Of a DNA stretch of 64,000 bases, positions 13,801 through 26,800 are shown piece by piece. Below the pieces are notes generated by a model. It did not search any database and had not been told where the DNA came from. It was given only the letters and a program-made list of their open reading frames with translations. Positions within the stretch are counted from its first letter, which is position 1, and the number at the start of each line of letters is the position of its first letter. The position numbers and the translations under genes are program-made. This stretch comes from Sinotaia quadrata (lineage: Eukaryota > Mollusca > Gastropoda > Architaenioglossa > Viviparidae), in assembly GCA_028829895.1 (NCBI GenBank), contig CM054181.1:35512259-35576258 (forward strand), in the 5' to 3' direction.

Positions 13801-14240
13801 GTGATGTTTTGCTCTGCAGAAGATATCAATATGACTAACTGTTGCAGCCACTCCAAGACTGAAGTCTTTGAACTGACTTTTTCACTGGATAGCAGTATAT
13901 GTATATTGAATCCAGCACTTGTATAAAGTTATACCCTTGATTCAAATAACTTCTTGTTTTGCTATCATTTAAAAAAAAAAAAACTACTAGTTGTGATTGG
14001 GTGAGTTATGGTTCAGATTTTTGGTGGTAGTGTGCAGATTATTTTCTTTCTAAAAAATAATTTATATAAGAACTTTCTTATGTCTTTCTTAGACTTGTTT
14101 TTAATTTGCAGATTATCCAATAACAAGTTACTTAGAAATTTTCAAAATAAAAGTAGTGTACATAATATTTTGTTATTTAAAAAGAAAAATATTTTGATTA
14201 GGGTATGTTAATTATAAGCATTATGGAGAATGAATAAAAC
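13801..14240 (+). other. EIF1A: eIF1A 3'UTR exon with poly(A) signals
   Basis: The stop codon at 12838-12840 is followed at once by GTGTGT, a donor. A clear acceptor (a pyrimidine-rich run then TTTTTTGCAG) ends at 13800, so the 3'UTR continues at 13801. AATAAA occurs near 14148 and at 14233-14238, and transcripts probably end shortly after. The 3' limit is inferred. Confidence 0.6.
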
Positions 14241-14244
14241 AGTC

Positions 14245-16653
14245 AAGTACATGCTTTGACAAGCAACTGATAATTTCATGAATTGTTAGGTTAAAATAAC
14301 CGTTTTCTTCTTCCCCACACTCCTTTATTGTTATTACCAGCATCTGATTTTAGAACTATACACAAATACTGATTCTATATATAATCAGTATTGTGAATTT
14401 AGTACTGTTTAATTTTGCATTTTAAAATGGTATGTGTGTGCACGTTATGAATGTTTTGATCTATAAAGAATTAATAGTCACTTTTTACTTGAATTCTTAT
14501 AAACATCATATAAGATTATTATTTAAGTAACTGTCATCCTATTTTCCTGAATCTAGTCTGGTTTCCTATTTAAATGCTATTGATACTTTAAAAAAAACAA
14601 GATAGTGATTCCAACTGTATTTTGTGCCTCTAGGTATAATATGGCTTCTTTAGTTATGTATAACATTTAAATTACATTAAAAACCTTTCTTATTTTTTAA
14701 CTGAATGCACTTAAACTCTTAATGGTACCGATGTAATATTTATTTTCTGCCACCTGACCAAATTCAATGAAATATCATAAATTACATTTTTAAATTGTCA
14801 GGCCACAAGTTCAAATGCACAATGCATTTCACACCATTATGTATTGTCCAACCCATGCGGATGCCATTATAATAGTGATTAATTGAATTTACAATCATAC
14901 TATTTATTCCATTTTGTTTATTCAGAATTAGTTACATATTTGGTTGTGCATATATATAAATATATAGTTAAATCCACAGCAGGAGCTCTTAGATTGTTTG
15001 TTTTTTTAAATTTGGTGGGTGGTTGGGGAGTGTCTTTTTTCATAAAGTTTGCAAATTTAAAGGTGACAGGTTCATATACCATGTAATAGTTCTATTGCCC
15101 TGACTAGAAGCTGACTTGTCATCTCACACTTTGATGCAGTTACTAAGATGAATTTATCTTTGCATTGTACACTATTTTGTGTTTCTTTATGAATATTATT
15201 CAAAAAATAAAATTACTTCAAAAACATCTACAAAGTCTGATGAATATGTGTTCATTATCCGTCAGTAGACTAAATTAAATATAATAACTGGTTTTTTAAA
15301 ATAAATATACACTATCACTTAGTCCCATTCAACTGTTGGATTCATTTAACTAGATCCTCCATTTCCTGTATTTTGGATAATTTGGTGTCTATTTTTATTC
15401 TATGGCAAATGTTTGTTTTTCTAAAGTTAAATTAATAAAATTACAAATAAAAGTAGAAAGAAACTAAATTCAGGCACTTTTTTGACCATGTTGTTTCTCT
15501 GTTATGCTTAAAGTATTAAAAATAAATTCAGTGATTAATGATTAAAGAAGTTTTTTTTAAGCAATAATAATTCTCAATAATAATAATGAACTTGCTTTAA
15601 AATTTCTCAAAATAGAATCCATTTGGCTCTGAGAAAAGTCCATCTACAAAACTCCTGTTGTAAATTTTATATCATATTCAGCCTTAGATTAGAAGTACAA
15701 AAAGAAATCCACATCTGAGTTTTTTGATGTATTTAGTATAAAAATTAATTTTCTGAAAATGAAAGTTTTGTTAGTAAAGGGGATTTGGGGGTAGTAAATT
15801 ATTTTTAGTTTTATGATAAATTTTGTAAAGAAGTAGTTAGCTCTACATCTGCCTTTGCCAAAACTTCAGACTAAATTGTCACTTAAGGAACATCCATTCC
15901 ACGTTTGCAACAACAAAAACATTCAACAGTAGGTGTATTTTTCCAAACCAGACCACTATGAATGTACATCTGTTTAGACACCTCACCCTCCATGCCATAT
16001 GTTTTAGTAATTATATATAGATGTTTTGTAAAAGTAATTTTATAATTTATATATTTAAAAATTATTTACATTTGTTATGCATCCATCACTGACTAAGAAA
16101 ATATTAAATATTTGTTTAGAATGCATTTGTTGATAGTTTGTAAAATATCACTTTTCACCTCTCTCTATGTAACTTTGTGAAACAATTGCTTAATATCTGC
16201 AACTTAATACTCCAGTCAGGGACATGGTGCTCTGGTCTAGCATAGATTCATACCTTTCCCTTCACCCTACCATGCTTGAAAACAATATATCCCCACCACC
16301 CAGGCATTCTTGTCACTAAATCTTTCCAGATATTTACATAGTCCCAGTATATAAGCAGCCTAAAGATTATGCCCTCTATACTAATGCTGAATTCTAAACA
16401 CAAACTATAGCACTGAATTATTTCCAGGTGTTTCTGAAGGTGGAAGAATTCCAACTAAATATATACAGAAGCTTGGTCTATTGTTTGGCCCAGTTCTGAT
16501 TCAACTTCACTATCCAAAACCTGTACTATTGGTCACCATTTTATTCATCTGAAGCCCATTACCAGCAGCCCTGCCTGGGAAGAACCCTCTGCAAGACCAC
16601 AAATACTCAAGAATCAGTCTCCACAATGAGAAACCTTGTCAGCCAAATATATA
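14245..16653. other. intergenic DNA, nothing assigned
   Basis: A 2.4-kb AT-rich stretch downstream of eIF1A. I see no gene, RNA or recognisable repeat. The part from 16180 to 16640 is less AT-rich and may be an old repeat of unknown type. Confidence 0.5.
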
Positions 16654-17566
16654 CAGTAGTACCTTGATATACGTCCATAATCTGTTATAGATCCTTGGAC
16701 TTGTACCACAAACAGGACATAAACAAACAAATTTTTCCCATAAGAAATAAAAGGAAAATGATTAATCTGTTCCCATGAAAAAAAATCCTATTGTTATTGG
16801 CATATTATACGTGTACATTGATGGGGTGGTATAAAATAATTTAAACACTGCTTAATACTAAAATACATAAATAAAAAAAGTAATTAGGTGAAATAAATGA
16901 AAATTTAACCTCAACAGATCGGCATGTATCAGTTTTGTGCTTTTGCAAATCATTACCTCTGATACATTATAGCCAGCACACTGTTTTTCTGTTATCCAGA
17001 TCAAAAGCAATTTTTCAACATGCTTAATGTCCCTGATCTTTGTTTCGTAATTGATTTCACACCCCCTTCGCAACATTAGCTGATTTAATGTCTTTGTTTT
17101 TCACAATCATAGTACCGTCATTTTCAGGATACGGTATGCAGCCAAGTCCCAGATATGCATGCCACCTTCATACTTTTCTTTCAACAATCTCTTTTTTCAC
17201 CTCCGTGGTGATTATAACCATTTTCTTTGTTCTTATCTCTTCTCAGTAACTTTCTTAGATCTCGTGGTATTTACTAAAAATTTACGCGAAATACACAAAA
17301 GCATGTGAGAATTCACAGAAACGTTATAGTGCAATTTGTTCACTGTATGGTAGCAACTGCCGTACTGACACTTGTGGGCAGTCGTGGCTGTGTCTAAGAG
17401 TAGCACGTGGTGTCGTGACTCATTTTGACTTATACAAGTTCTAGAATGCAAGTCATATTCTAAACAAAGGTCGTATACCAAGCAAAATGTTTTGCATCCA
17501 AACAGGACATATACCAAGCTATTAGTTAGACTTATTCCAAAGCAGATGTATACCGGGGCACCACTG
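16654..17566 (-). mobile_element. Tigger-type (Tc1/mariner superfamily) deletion derivative
   Basis: The outer ends are CAGTAGTACCTTGATATAC and, read inwards from the right, CAGTGGTGCCCCGGTATAC, an imperfect 19-bp inverted repeat. Both ends are flanked by TA (16652-16653 and 17567-17568), as expected for this superfamily. The subterminal TTCCCATAAGAAATAA block is typical of Tigger-like elements. At 913 bp the element is far too short for a full transposase, and only the N-terminal part of one survives inside on the minus strand. Confidence 0.88.
16895..17221 (-). pseudogene. Tigger transposase N-terminal fragment, broken
   Basis: Read on the minus strand from the ATG at 17221, the frame starts MVIITTEVKKEIVE. 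After a frame change it continues YEGGMHIWDLAAYRI, then KNKDIKSANVAKGV, then MLRRGCEINYETK and VEKLLLIWITEKQCAGYNVS with HADLL. These match in order the CENP-B-type DNA-binding region of Tigger/pogo transposases (VSDLA, NKxxIKxADVAKGV, MEKLLxxWIxEKQxAG, HADLL). Several frameshifts and stops interrupt it. The DDE catalytic domain is absent, so the copy is dead. Confidence 0.82.
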
Positions 17567-18454
17567 TATTTGTATTTTGGAGAGTACATAATTAAGTGGA
17601 CAGACTCTCCTCAACCTGTTTTTACTTTAGAATATGAATTCTTAATTTTACTAAACCATAATTTTTTGTATTATTTACTTAGCCTGTTGTGTCAAGTGTA
17701 GAAATTGTTTTATCTGCTGTCAAGTGTGGACATTTATCTTTAGTTTATAACATCTCTAATGCAATCAGTGGTCTTCTCTTTTATTACATATGAAAGTTTC
17801 CAGTTCATTCATTGAACTGTCTACACCTGTATAGGCATGACTGAGCATGAGCTGTGTACTAATCAATCTTTTGGGGGGGGCAATGAATCACATGGATTTG
17901 TGGCTGTATTCATACCCAAGCTGCAAGAAGCAAGAGTGGGTGTCAGACTGAAACCATCTGTAGTAACTCACTTCTGTCTGTGGTAATCCATACGTAACTA
18001 TTTGAGCTTCTATCTGGAATATTGAACTTTAAAACTGTCACTTGTCATGAGATCTTGAACTTCAAAAAGGTTTAGCACCTTTATTACTAATAATGAGGAC
18101 TTTAAAATTCCTAGGCTAAAACTCTTGTTACAAAGATTAAGACCACAACTTTGTTACAGTCTATTGCAGTGGTTTTCTACCTGATGTCTATAGGCACAAG
18201 GCATTTAAGTGCATCCACTGCAATGTTGAAAAATAGTGCAGATGTCAGCTGTTCCTTCTAACCTTGTCACTCATTTTAGGTTCTGTGAAATCATTCAAAG
18301 CAAAAATGAAGATGAGTCTAATTTACATTTCCTAAGAATGAAGAAATGGTATATGATAGTGATTTTAACTCTTCACCACTTCTGAAAAGATTGAATAGTT
18401 CATCTTCACTGCCTTACCAATGAATCTTTTGTTTTCCAACTAGCGGTAACAAAA

Positions 18455-18785
18455 ATGGCTCTATCAATTGCTAGTTTCATTGAAAGAAAAAGAGGGGAAG
18501 TGGAACTGGAGATTTTGGACCCTCAAAATTATATTGCTCTAAAATCTTGTGCAACAGATGATATTTATTTTTTAATCTGGTTGATGGAGAAGGGTTTTCT
18601 ACTTTAAAAGATGTAGCTTACAAAATAAAATCTTGTTTTGATTCCTTATCTTTGCGAAGCTGTTTTCTATGATGAACATGATAAAGCCAAAATACAGATA
18701 ACCATCCACAAATGGGAACATCATTTTACTCTCCCAGCTATAAAAACTGGCTGATGAAATGCAGTCAAAAAATTACACTGAGGTA
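18455..18785 (+). pseudogene. possible hAT transposase C-terminal remnant
   Basis: From ATG at about 18455 the frame reads MALSIASFIERKRGEVELEI, then NYIALKSCATDD. After a frame change it has LKDVAYKIKSCFDS and SLCEAVFYDEHDKAKIQI. The order (LKS..., then a Leu-rich stretch, then a CE-F motif) resembles the dimerisation region at the C-terminus of ZBED/SCAND3-like hAT transposases. The similarity is weak and the frame is broken. It may instead be unrelated old repeat DNA. Confidence 0.33.
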
Positions 18786-19429
18786 TTATGTTACAAAAGC
18801 ACAAGAATTTATACCTTTTCTCTATTCAGTGCTGATGTATGCTTATGATTAAAGCTTATGCTTAATATTTTTATATTTATTTGTTTATTGACATTTGGAT
18901 ACAAATAACAATAAGACTTGGGTATAATTTTTTCTTTATCTATGTTTACTTATTGAAATCCAGAGATGTATTTGTAAAATTAAAATTATTTTTTATTATT
19001 TTATTTAATTCAAATAGCACTACAAAAGAACTGTCTCGTCCCTGAGTCACATTGTTCGTTAATAGATCTCTTGCGTTTGTGTATTTTTTTGGATTGTGAC
19101 GTTATATATAAGACAAAGAATTATCCATCAAACATAATTAATTCAACAAATTCACCAATTTATTTTTACTCAAGAAATTGTTGCGATGATGATATATAGT
19201 GTAAAGTATTAACAATTTAAAGAGTGGAAATAGAATATGTACTTTCATGTGAACAGTGTGCTTTTTATGCCATGCTAATATTACATTTTGTTTGCAAAAC
19301 TAACTTACTGCGAATAGCAATAAAAAGCTTTATTTCACACACAAAATTTTATTGCTCAAACAAAATACAGTGCATTTATGAAAGCATTTTCTAAGATTAG
19401 AATGATAGGAAAATGAAGAACATAAATTA

Positions 19430-19840
19430 CTTTTATTAGCTGTCCCCTTCAAAGTAGTCTCCCCTAGTGATATGCATGTGTCCATAAGTTTCTGCCACTT
19501 CTGGAAGCATTGCTGGTTCCTCTGTTGCATTCTGAGTTCTGATGTTACAATCTACTGGTTTGACAGAATGTCCTCAGGATCTTTCATCTTCATATTGGGG
19601 AATTTTTGTTTCAGGTATTAACCAGTACAATGCAGTTGATAAAATTAATGTCCATTTCCATCATTCTTCATATACTAGCACACTTCTTGAAGCCAAAGTT
19701 TCTGATCATTAATGAACAGTTGTGAAACGAATTTTGCCAAATTATCAGTCATAATCTTCTGATATGATCCATATCTCCAGATATGGATTTCTCTAATAGT
19801 TATTCATCGACAGATGGCATGAACATTAAATAGTCTGCAA
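19430..19840 (-). pseudogene. mariner-type transposase remnant, catalytic core deleted
   Basis: On the minus strand, 19640-19800 reads TIREIHIWRYGSYQKIMTDN, then LAKFVSQLFINDQK. This fits the helix-turn-helix linker of mariner transposases (TIREI...SYQKILTENL..AKFVPRLLTDDQK). Stops and frame changes follow. At 19430-19540 the typical C-terminal block appears: CFQKWQKLMDTCIS, then GDYFEGD in the adjacent frame. The catalytic DDD region that should lie between them is missing. The match is from recognition of family motifs and no terminal repeats were found. Confidence 0.6.
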
Positions 19841-20892
19841 CAGATTCTTGGTTCAGGATGGAAATGGTTTATTTATCAATAAAAAACAAAATTGCCTTGG
19901 TTCAGGAAATATCACTCTATTGTCTTAGCATCTAAGAATTTTTGTTCTATTTTCCCCATTATTTTTTTTTTAAAATGATGCATATATGCTCCTATATTCA
20001 TTACAAATGTGACGGAGGAAAGACATGCCTCATCTTGATTCAAAAATGGTTTGTTGGATGGGAAGTGACATCATTCCTTTATACAATGCATCATTGTCCA
20101 TGCTGGATAAGTGCTGTCCTATACAAACTGTTCTGAAATACACTGTCTTGAAACCTTTTGATCAGAACTCTCTCTCACACATACACACACTCTTTACAAA
20201 AGCAATATTGGTGTTAACTAAAGTAGAATAAAATTATCAGATTTATTAAATTCTTCTTTTCCCTTTCACTACACACAAAAAAATTAGATAATCAAAAAAT
20301 ACTTTATTATATATAGTTCATACAACCCCATTTGACTCGACATACTTAAAAGCAAAAGATCATTCTCATCTCTAGGACAAATAAATATATAAAAATTCCA
20401 ATTTTCTCTCTTAAAAGAAAAAAGAAAGGAAAATTAAAATGTACTAATGTGAAATGATGGTTTATAAAATTCTGATAACTTTGATTAGATCTTGTCTATG
20501 TATGATAGAAATCTTACATGAACAGAGATAACATATCACAGATAAATAAATAACTGTATAATAAAATTAAGGAATATCACATTAGGAATATATTAAATTC
20601 TCAAAAATGCTATGTCAGAGAGTGATCTAAAATATATGACAATAATCAAGACAATCATTACCAACCACAATAAATACCTTAGTGCACTGAAATACTATGT
20701 GAATGACAGTACAAACTTTGTGAGATGAAATATATTTACTAATTTACATCCCACCCAAGAAATATACAAAACTGATTCGGCTTAAATGTCAGTGGCAGTA
20801 CTATAGACATTAAAATATATTTAAAAAATCCTGTATCCAATGTTCACCACCAAATCCTGAATGACCATAAGCCAGCACTTAGTGCAAGTAAA

Positions 20893-23800
20893 TTATTTAT
20901 ACTCAGGACACCGAGTTTGAACAATGGATGGTTTCTCACCATAGCCTTCTGGGTCTTCACACACATGTACCACAATACCTGGCTGAGATTCTGATGATGG
21001 ATGCACTTCATGAGTCTCACCTACACAAAATAAGTCAATTGTATACAGCCACTTATAGATAATTTCTCATTTAGGCAAAAGCATTACATGTATTATCTAA
21101 ATAAACTAAGAAGGAAAAAATATTTATGAATCCACATTTTTCAAATATGGAATACTGTATAACTTATAAGTAGCTTTAGCTATCAAAATGTATTATTTGT
21201 ATGCTTCAGAATATTTCGTTTTATATATATATATATTTTTAAATAAAAAATATTTACATTGACAAAATTAATCAAATTTTTTCATATCTAAAATATGAGC
21301 TGAAAAATGTTATTTGTTTATTGTTCTTTTGTTTAGATGCTAACTTGGCATCACTGGAGCAAAAGTATTGTTTGGGTTTTTTTTTGAGAATAATGTGTTT
21401 AAGGCTTATAAAGACTGTAGATATATATTTAAAGTTTTTATTTTTGGATATATATACCCTAATCCATACATGCCTCACTTGCCGTTTTGTCGTTCAGCTC
21501 TCTTAGAAACACAGAGTTGTAAGATACTGTCTTTTGTATCCTTACTGTGCAAGTCTTTAAACTTCTAAGCTCTATAAAGTCAAAATACTACAAGGTAAAA
21601 AGAAAATTTAATTCATTTATAACTCAAACTGAAGGGAGTTACATAATGGTGTTTAAAAATTTTAAATATAATAATTGCTATTAAAAAATAACCCAAACAT
21701 ATCCATCAAAGATACTGTAAATTTCAAATAACATACATATATGTAAACATGTATAATGTGCATGTGTTTTTATTAATGATTAACGTTTTAATAGTATAAT
21801 TAATGAACTAGTACAGGAATATAGATCAATTAAGTACATTATCTTTCCAAACAAATTTGACAAGATGATTTGAGGAAATATTTTGAGAAAATGAAAGTGT
21901 ACATTTTAGTTTACTTTAATTATTGTCATTAAAAGATATTGTTCTTTTTCAACAAGACAATTTGAGGAAATATTTTGAGAAAATTAAAGTGTAATAGCTG
22001 CAAAAGAAATATTTGACAAAGTTGACAGATTCTTTGAGGCATAGGGTATCAAATGGGAACGTCATTGGCATGTGTACTGATGGCGCACCAGCAATGTTTG
22101 GTTGCTGTTCTAGTTTTCAAATGTTGGTTAAGCAAAAATCCCCGCATATTATTGGTACACACTTCACTATTCATCGCCAAGCCTTAATGGTGAAAACCAT
22201 GCCTGATGAGTTGAAAAATGTTCTCAATGGAGTGATTACAGCAGTGAACTTCAATAAATCTAATGCACTTTAACTCCCATTTGTTTTCTAGTTATGCAAA
22301 GAAAGTTATTCCGAATTTGAAACACTCTTGTTTCATTCAAACATGAGGTGGCTTTCTAAAGGGAAAGTTTTGAAGAGAGTTTTCATACCACACGAAGAAA
22401 TGCAGCACTTTTTGCAAGACGCTAAACTAGACATGCAAATTCTCTGATGTCCATTTTCTAATATCCCTGTCATTTTTGGTCGACATATTTGAATCCATGA
22501 ATTCCATCAACCTGGCGCTTTAAGGAAAAGAGATCACAGTGCTCCATTGTCATGAAAAATTGAGAGTTTTCAAAATGAAGCTTGAACTATGTCATGCAAA
22601 GTTAGAGAAGAACTTTGTCCCATTTCCACAGCTGTACACATTTATTGATGGAAATGAGCTTAATGTCAATGACAATATGTTTGAGGAGATGAAAGAACAT
22701 ATATCAATTCTTAGTGAAGAAATTTCCTGACCTACAAGAATTTGAAAAATACTATCGATTCAAGAACAGTTTATTGATTTGATAAATGATTGGGGTGCAA
22801 AACATGTTTTCAGTGAAATGTACTGTAGTGATTTTTGGATTGAAATGGCACAGTCCTATCCCAATGTTGCAAAGAGTGCTGATTCCATTTGCAACAACCT
22901 ATGAGTGTTAGAAGGCTTCTGCCACACTACTTGCTATCAAAACAAAATCCAGAAACAGACAAATGACATCAGAGTTGCATTGGCCAAAATAAAGCCAAAC
23001 AAAAAAGAAATGGTTCGGGCAAAGCTGATGCATCCAACCCATTGAAATTTTAATTTAAATCTGTTGACTAAGATTTGCAATTTTCTGAATAAATAGTTGT
23101 TTGTCAAAAAATGTTTCATTAACAGTAGGCTACATGTTAATTGTAGTTAATTTAAATTATAAATTTTAAAATGGTCCATGAGCCATCAAAACGTTTTCTA
23201 AGAGACTGCCACGCAAGAAATCCAAAAGATTTTCAGAGCTACTGTCCAAGATCTTATAATGACAACCATGAATTTCAAACTTTGGGTCATCAGTTCCTTC
23301 AAATTGGATTTATCTATTATAAGAAATATTTTATTCTATTTCTAATCATAATGAATATTTATTTATAGGCTTATTTTAGCACTGCACACACACACACAAA
23401 ATCTGCCTGATCATGGTTATATTTTCACGAAAACAGAAAGAATTGTTATATAGCATACTATTTTAAATTCAGCATAAAACTTCAGTAACAATGTGTAATT
23501 TATAAAGTTGATCTACAAGCAGCCATTTACACAACACCTGGACCTAAAACAGTGACCGATACATAATGAAATGATTGCACAATATCTTGTTCAGATGTGG
23601 ACAACCATAATAGTAATACAGATGAATTCATTTGACCAATTAATTTGGAATTCTCTACGCCTGTCTGCACTCCTCTACAATATCTTCTTGAGCCTAATAC
23701 ATTAATCACAAATCAATACTAATTACTATCAGTAAAAAAAATTTAAAATGTTATTTTAAGGACACTTCCAAATGATGCTGATTAAATGAAACATACTAGA

Positions 23801-26800
23801 TCTGTTGCTAAAAATAAAATAAAATGGCAACTGAAAAATTTAAATGTTTGTTGGTATTAAGAGGAATGGGTATGAGTATCTGGATTAGAAAAGATTATTA
23901 TTTATTTTAAAATGATTGTTATTGCAAAAATATCATCTTCTGAATCATCGCTTTTGAAAACTTCTTGAAATAGAAGTAATGTCAGTTTCAGAAAGGGAGC
24001 TAATACTGACCTGGGGTCAGTCTGGATAGAGCTTCAATCAATTCATAGTTGATAACTGGTTCTGTCTCAGGATGTTGTTCCCAACCCACTGGAGGAGAGC
24101 TTGGTGGTGATATCAAAAACATTTTCTCTGGCTTTGGTGGATGTAAGTGATCATCAGAAAAACATTTAGGAACCTGAAAATATAGTCAACCCTAAATAAA
24201 AATAATCAAATCTGAAGAGGGGTGGGAGAAAAAACAACCGAGTTCCAACAATGCAATAGAAATAAAGTGAAATGAGGAAATAGTTGTTAAAAAATAAAAG
24301 CTAGGGAATAGCTGTTTAAAAAAAAAAGGTCTTGCCATCTGGTAGAGAGAATATAATTATATCCAGTGGTACATGTAGTATTAATTATTCACATCTTGCA
24401 GTTTCTACTTACGAACAAGCCAACGTCATAATATTATAGTATGCTAGATGCTGTGATGAAAAATGGCAATTACTGCTGAAAGTAATATGACAGGCTATGG
24501 ATATTAAAGACCCATAATTGTTGGTGGGAGACAGAAAGGCCTTGCAACATTTAAAATTAAAGTTTTATGTTCTCAATAACTGAATAGGGGCTATAAAATA
24601 AAACTAAAAAATGTTTCTGAAAGAAAATTATTTCTCACTTTATTTAGAGAAAAGGCAATTGTGGTCAGGTGACTAAGGACTTTGCTATTGCACTAGTTTC
24701 GGCAGGTCCATGATAAATGTAAATTCAATGGAAGACAGCCTGCTACAATCCTTACTGAAAAATAACACCTAAAACAGATTATAAAGGTTGAAAGTTGTTC
24801 AATAATCTACTCAAAATAATCAAAATTTATTTGAAATAATACTCAATAAAAGATTACAGTTAATAAAAATATTTTTTCTCTTTGTTAACGTTAATTTACT
24901 GTTGTTGAAAACATTTTATTAGCACTTTTTAATTAGTCATGTAAACTGTATCTACTTTGAATGGTTATGAGATTCTATTTTCATACAACAGCACTTTAAT
25001 TTAACAAATATATTTGATTTTTATATTAAACTATATTAAATTAAACTTGTACTTAAAAATTTATATTATATAAATATGACAAAAAAAACCTAGCACAGTC
25101 ATGACATATTGTGCAAAAAGAACTTTCAGTTAGTGGTTAAATAGTTTCATCACTAGTAACTGTGAAAAGATGATCAGAGTAGGGAATACTGAAAAGAATA
25201 TAATTACATTAAATATGTCTACATCCCAAGTGTGTGTCACCATATATCATTGCATACCATATATACTCTAATATTGGTTTAGTCAAGTATAAGTCGAAAC
25301 CTAAAATTAAGGGCTAAATCCTAGCCCAGAATTCAGCATCCTAGTATAAGTCGAAGGGACAAACAATTAAATGGGGTGACGCAAAACCCCCCAAATTGTT
25401 CCATTCAGTATTTATTGTTTCAAAAGGTGAACAAATTTCTCAACCAATATTCAAGTATATATGGTATATTCTAATTATAATAAAAAATATTTTAACTTGA
25501 ATACTGTTAGATAGGTAAATTATAATTCATATTTTCATATATAGTGACAAGAAACACACATAATTAATTTAATTGCTAAGGTATATTTTCCAACAACACC
25601 ACATTGTCAATGCTTCATTAAAATACAATAGCAAGTTTTTCTCCCTGAACTATAGTATAATTCATCTTAGATGTATTATTAGGGATTGATAAACTTAGAA
25701 ATGCAGAATCACCATACTAAGTTTAAATCACATGTTGCAGAAAAATAATTATTAATTGACAATGGTAAGTTTTCAAATGCTGCTGTGTACAACCTTGGAA
25801 AGTTTCAGTCAAACACAAAAGCTAAATTTTTACTGCAATATATTTTGCTTGTTGGCAGTGTTGATATCAGAAGTATAAATAAGAGAAAAACATAATCATC
25901 ACACAAAACATATTAATAAACACTAAATTTACATGTTACTTTGCAGAGAAATAATACATGAATTGCCATTAGATATTAATCAAAGATTACTTCTTATTCA
26001 ATGGTTTAAAAACTAAAGTCGTAAACGCTGATTTTCTATGCAATACAGTATTTTGGCATCAGAAATACGATTTGGTAATTCAAAAAAATATTTCTTGTTA
26101 TACTTTTAATGCAGATTTTTTAAACAGATCAACTGTGCTAAGTAGAACATAATAATTTTCTTTTATACAATGTATATATAATTTTTTTTTAAATTTGTAT
26201 TGTTTCTAAAAGGGAACAAACTTATTTCATATTGAAAACTTTCCCCTTTCATCTAAAATTATTATGTGAACACACCTTTTAAAAAAATGAAACATTTTTC
26301 CAGTGCGATTACATAAATACATGTAATGTAAATATTTAAATTAAATATTGATGGGAAACACTATGTCTTCAATAAAGTAATAATACAGCAGGCTGATAGT
26401 GATAGGACTGACAGAAGAACTACTTCATTAAATTCATCTGGTTTTGTGTCAAATTGCAGAAAATACAGTTCTCAGCATAAACTGGATGTTCTTATAGTTA
26501 TAATATAAAAGTGCATTTTTAACTAATTATTTATGGAATATACAAAGGTAACAAATCAAGAAAAACTAAGATAATATCTATTTTTATAATGTAAGCAACT
26601 ATCTATCAAACTTTTTCCCAATATTTCCTTTTTTCTAGGAATATCACTCCATCATTTCAAACTTATTTCACTTTTAATTTTAGTTCTGACAGTATGACAT
26701 TGTAAACAAACAATAAACAGGCAAACAGATAAGTAATTCTGTTGCATTTGAGCATATTTACAATTCTGTTAAAACATTATATTATAATTGGGGATAAAAT

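Noticed and set aside
17233..17589. 118-codon minus-strand frame
   Set aside because: It overlaps the right end of the Tigger element and includes its terminal repeat; its peptide does not match the transposase, which lies in other, broken frames.
23171..23330. Frame MVHEPSKRFLRDCHARNPKD after the hAT pseudogene
   Set aside because: Short, without a recognised family, and probably part of the same transposon debris.
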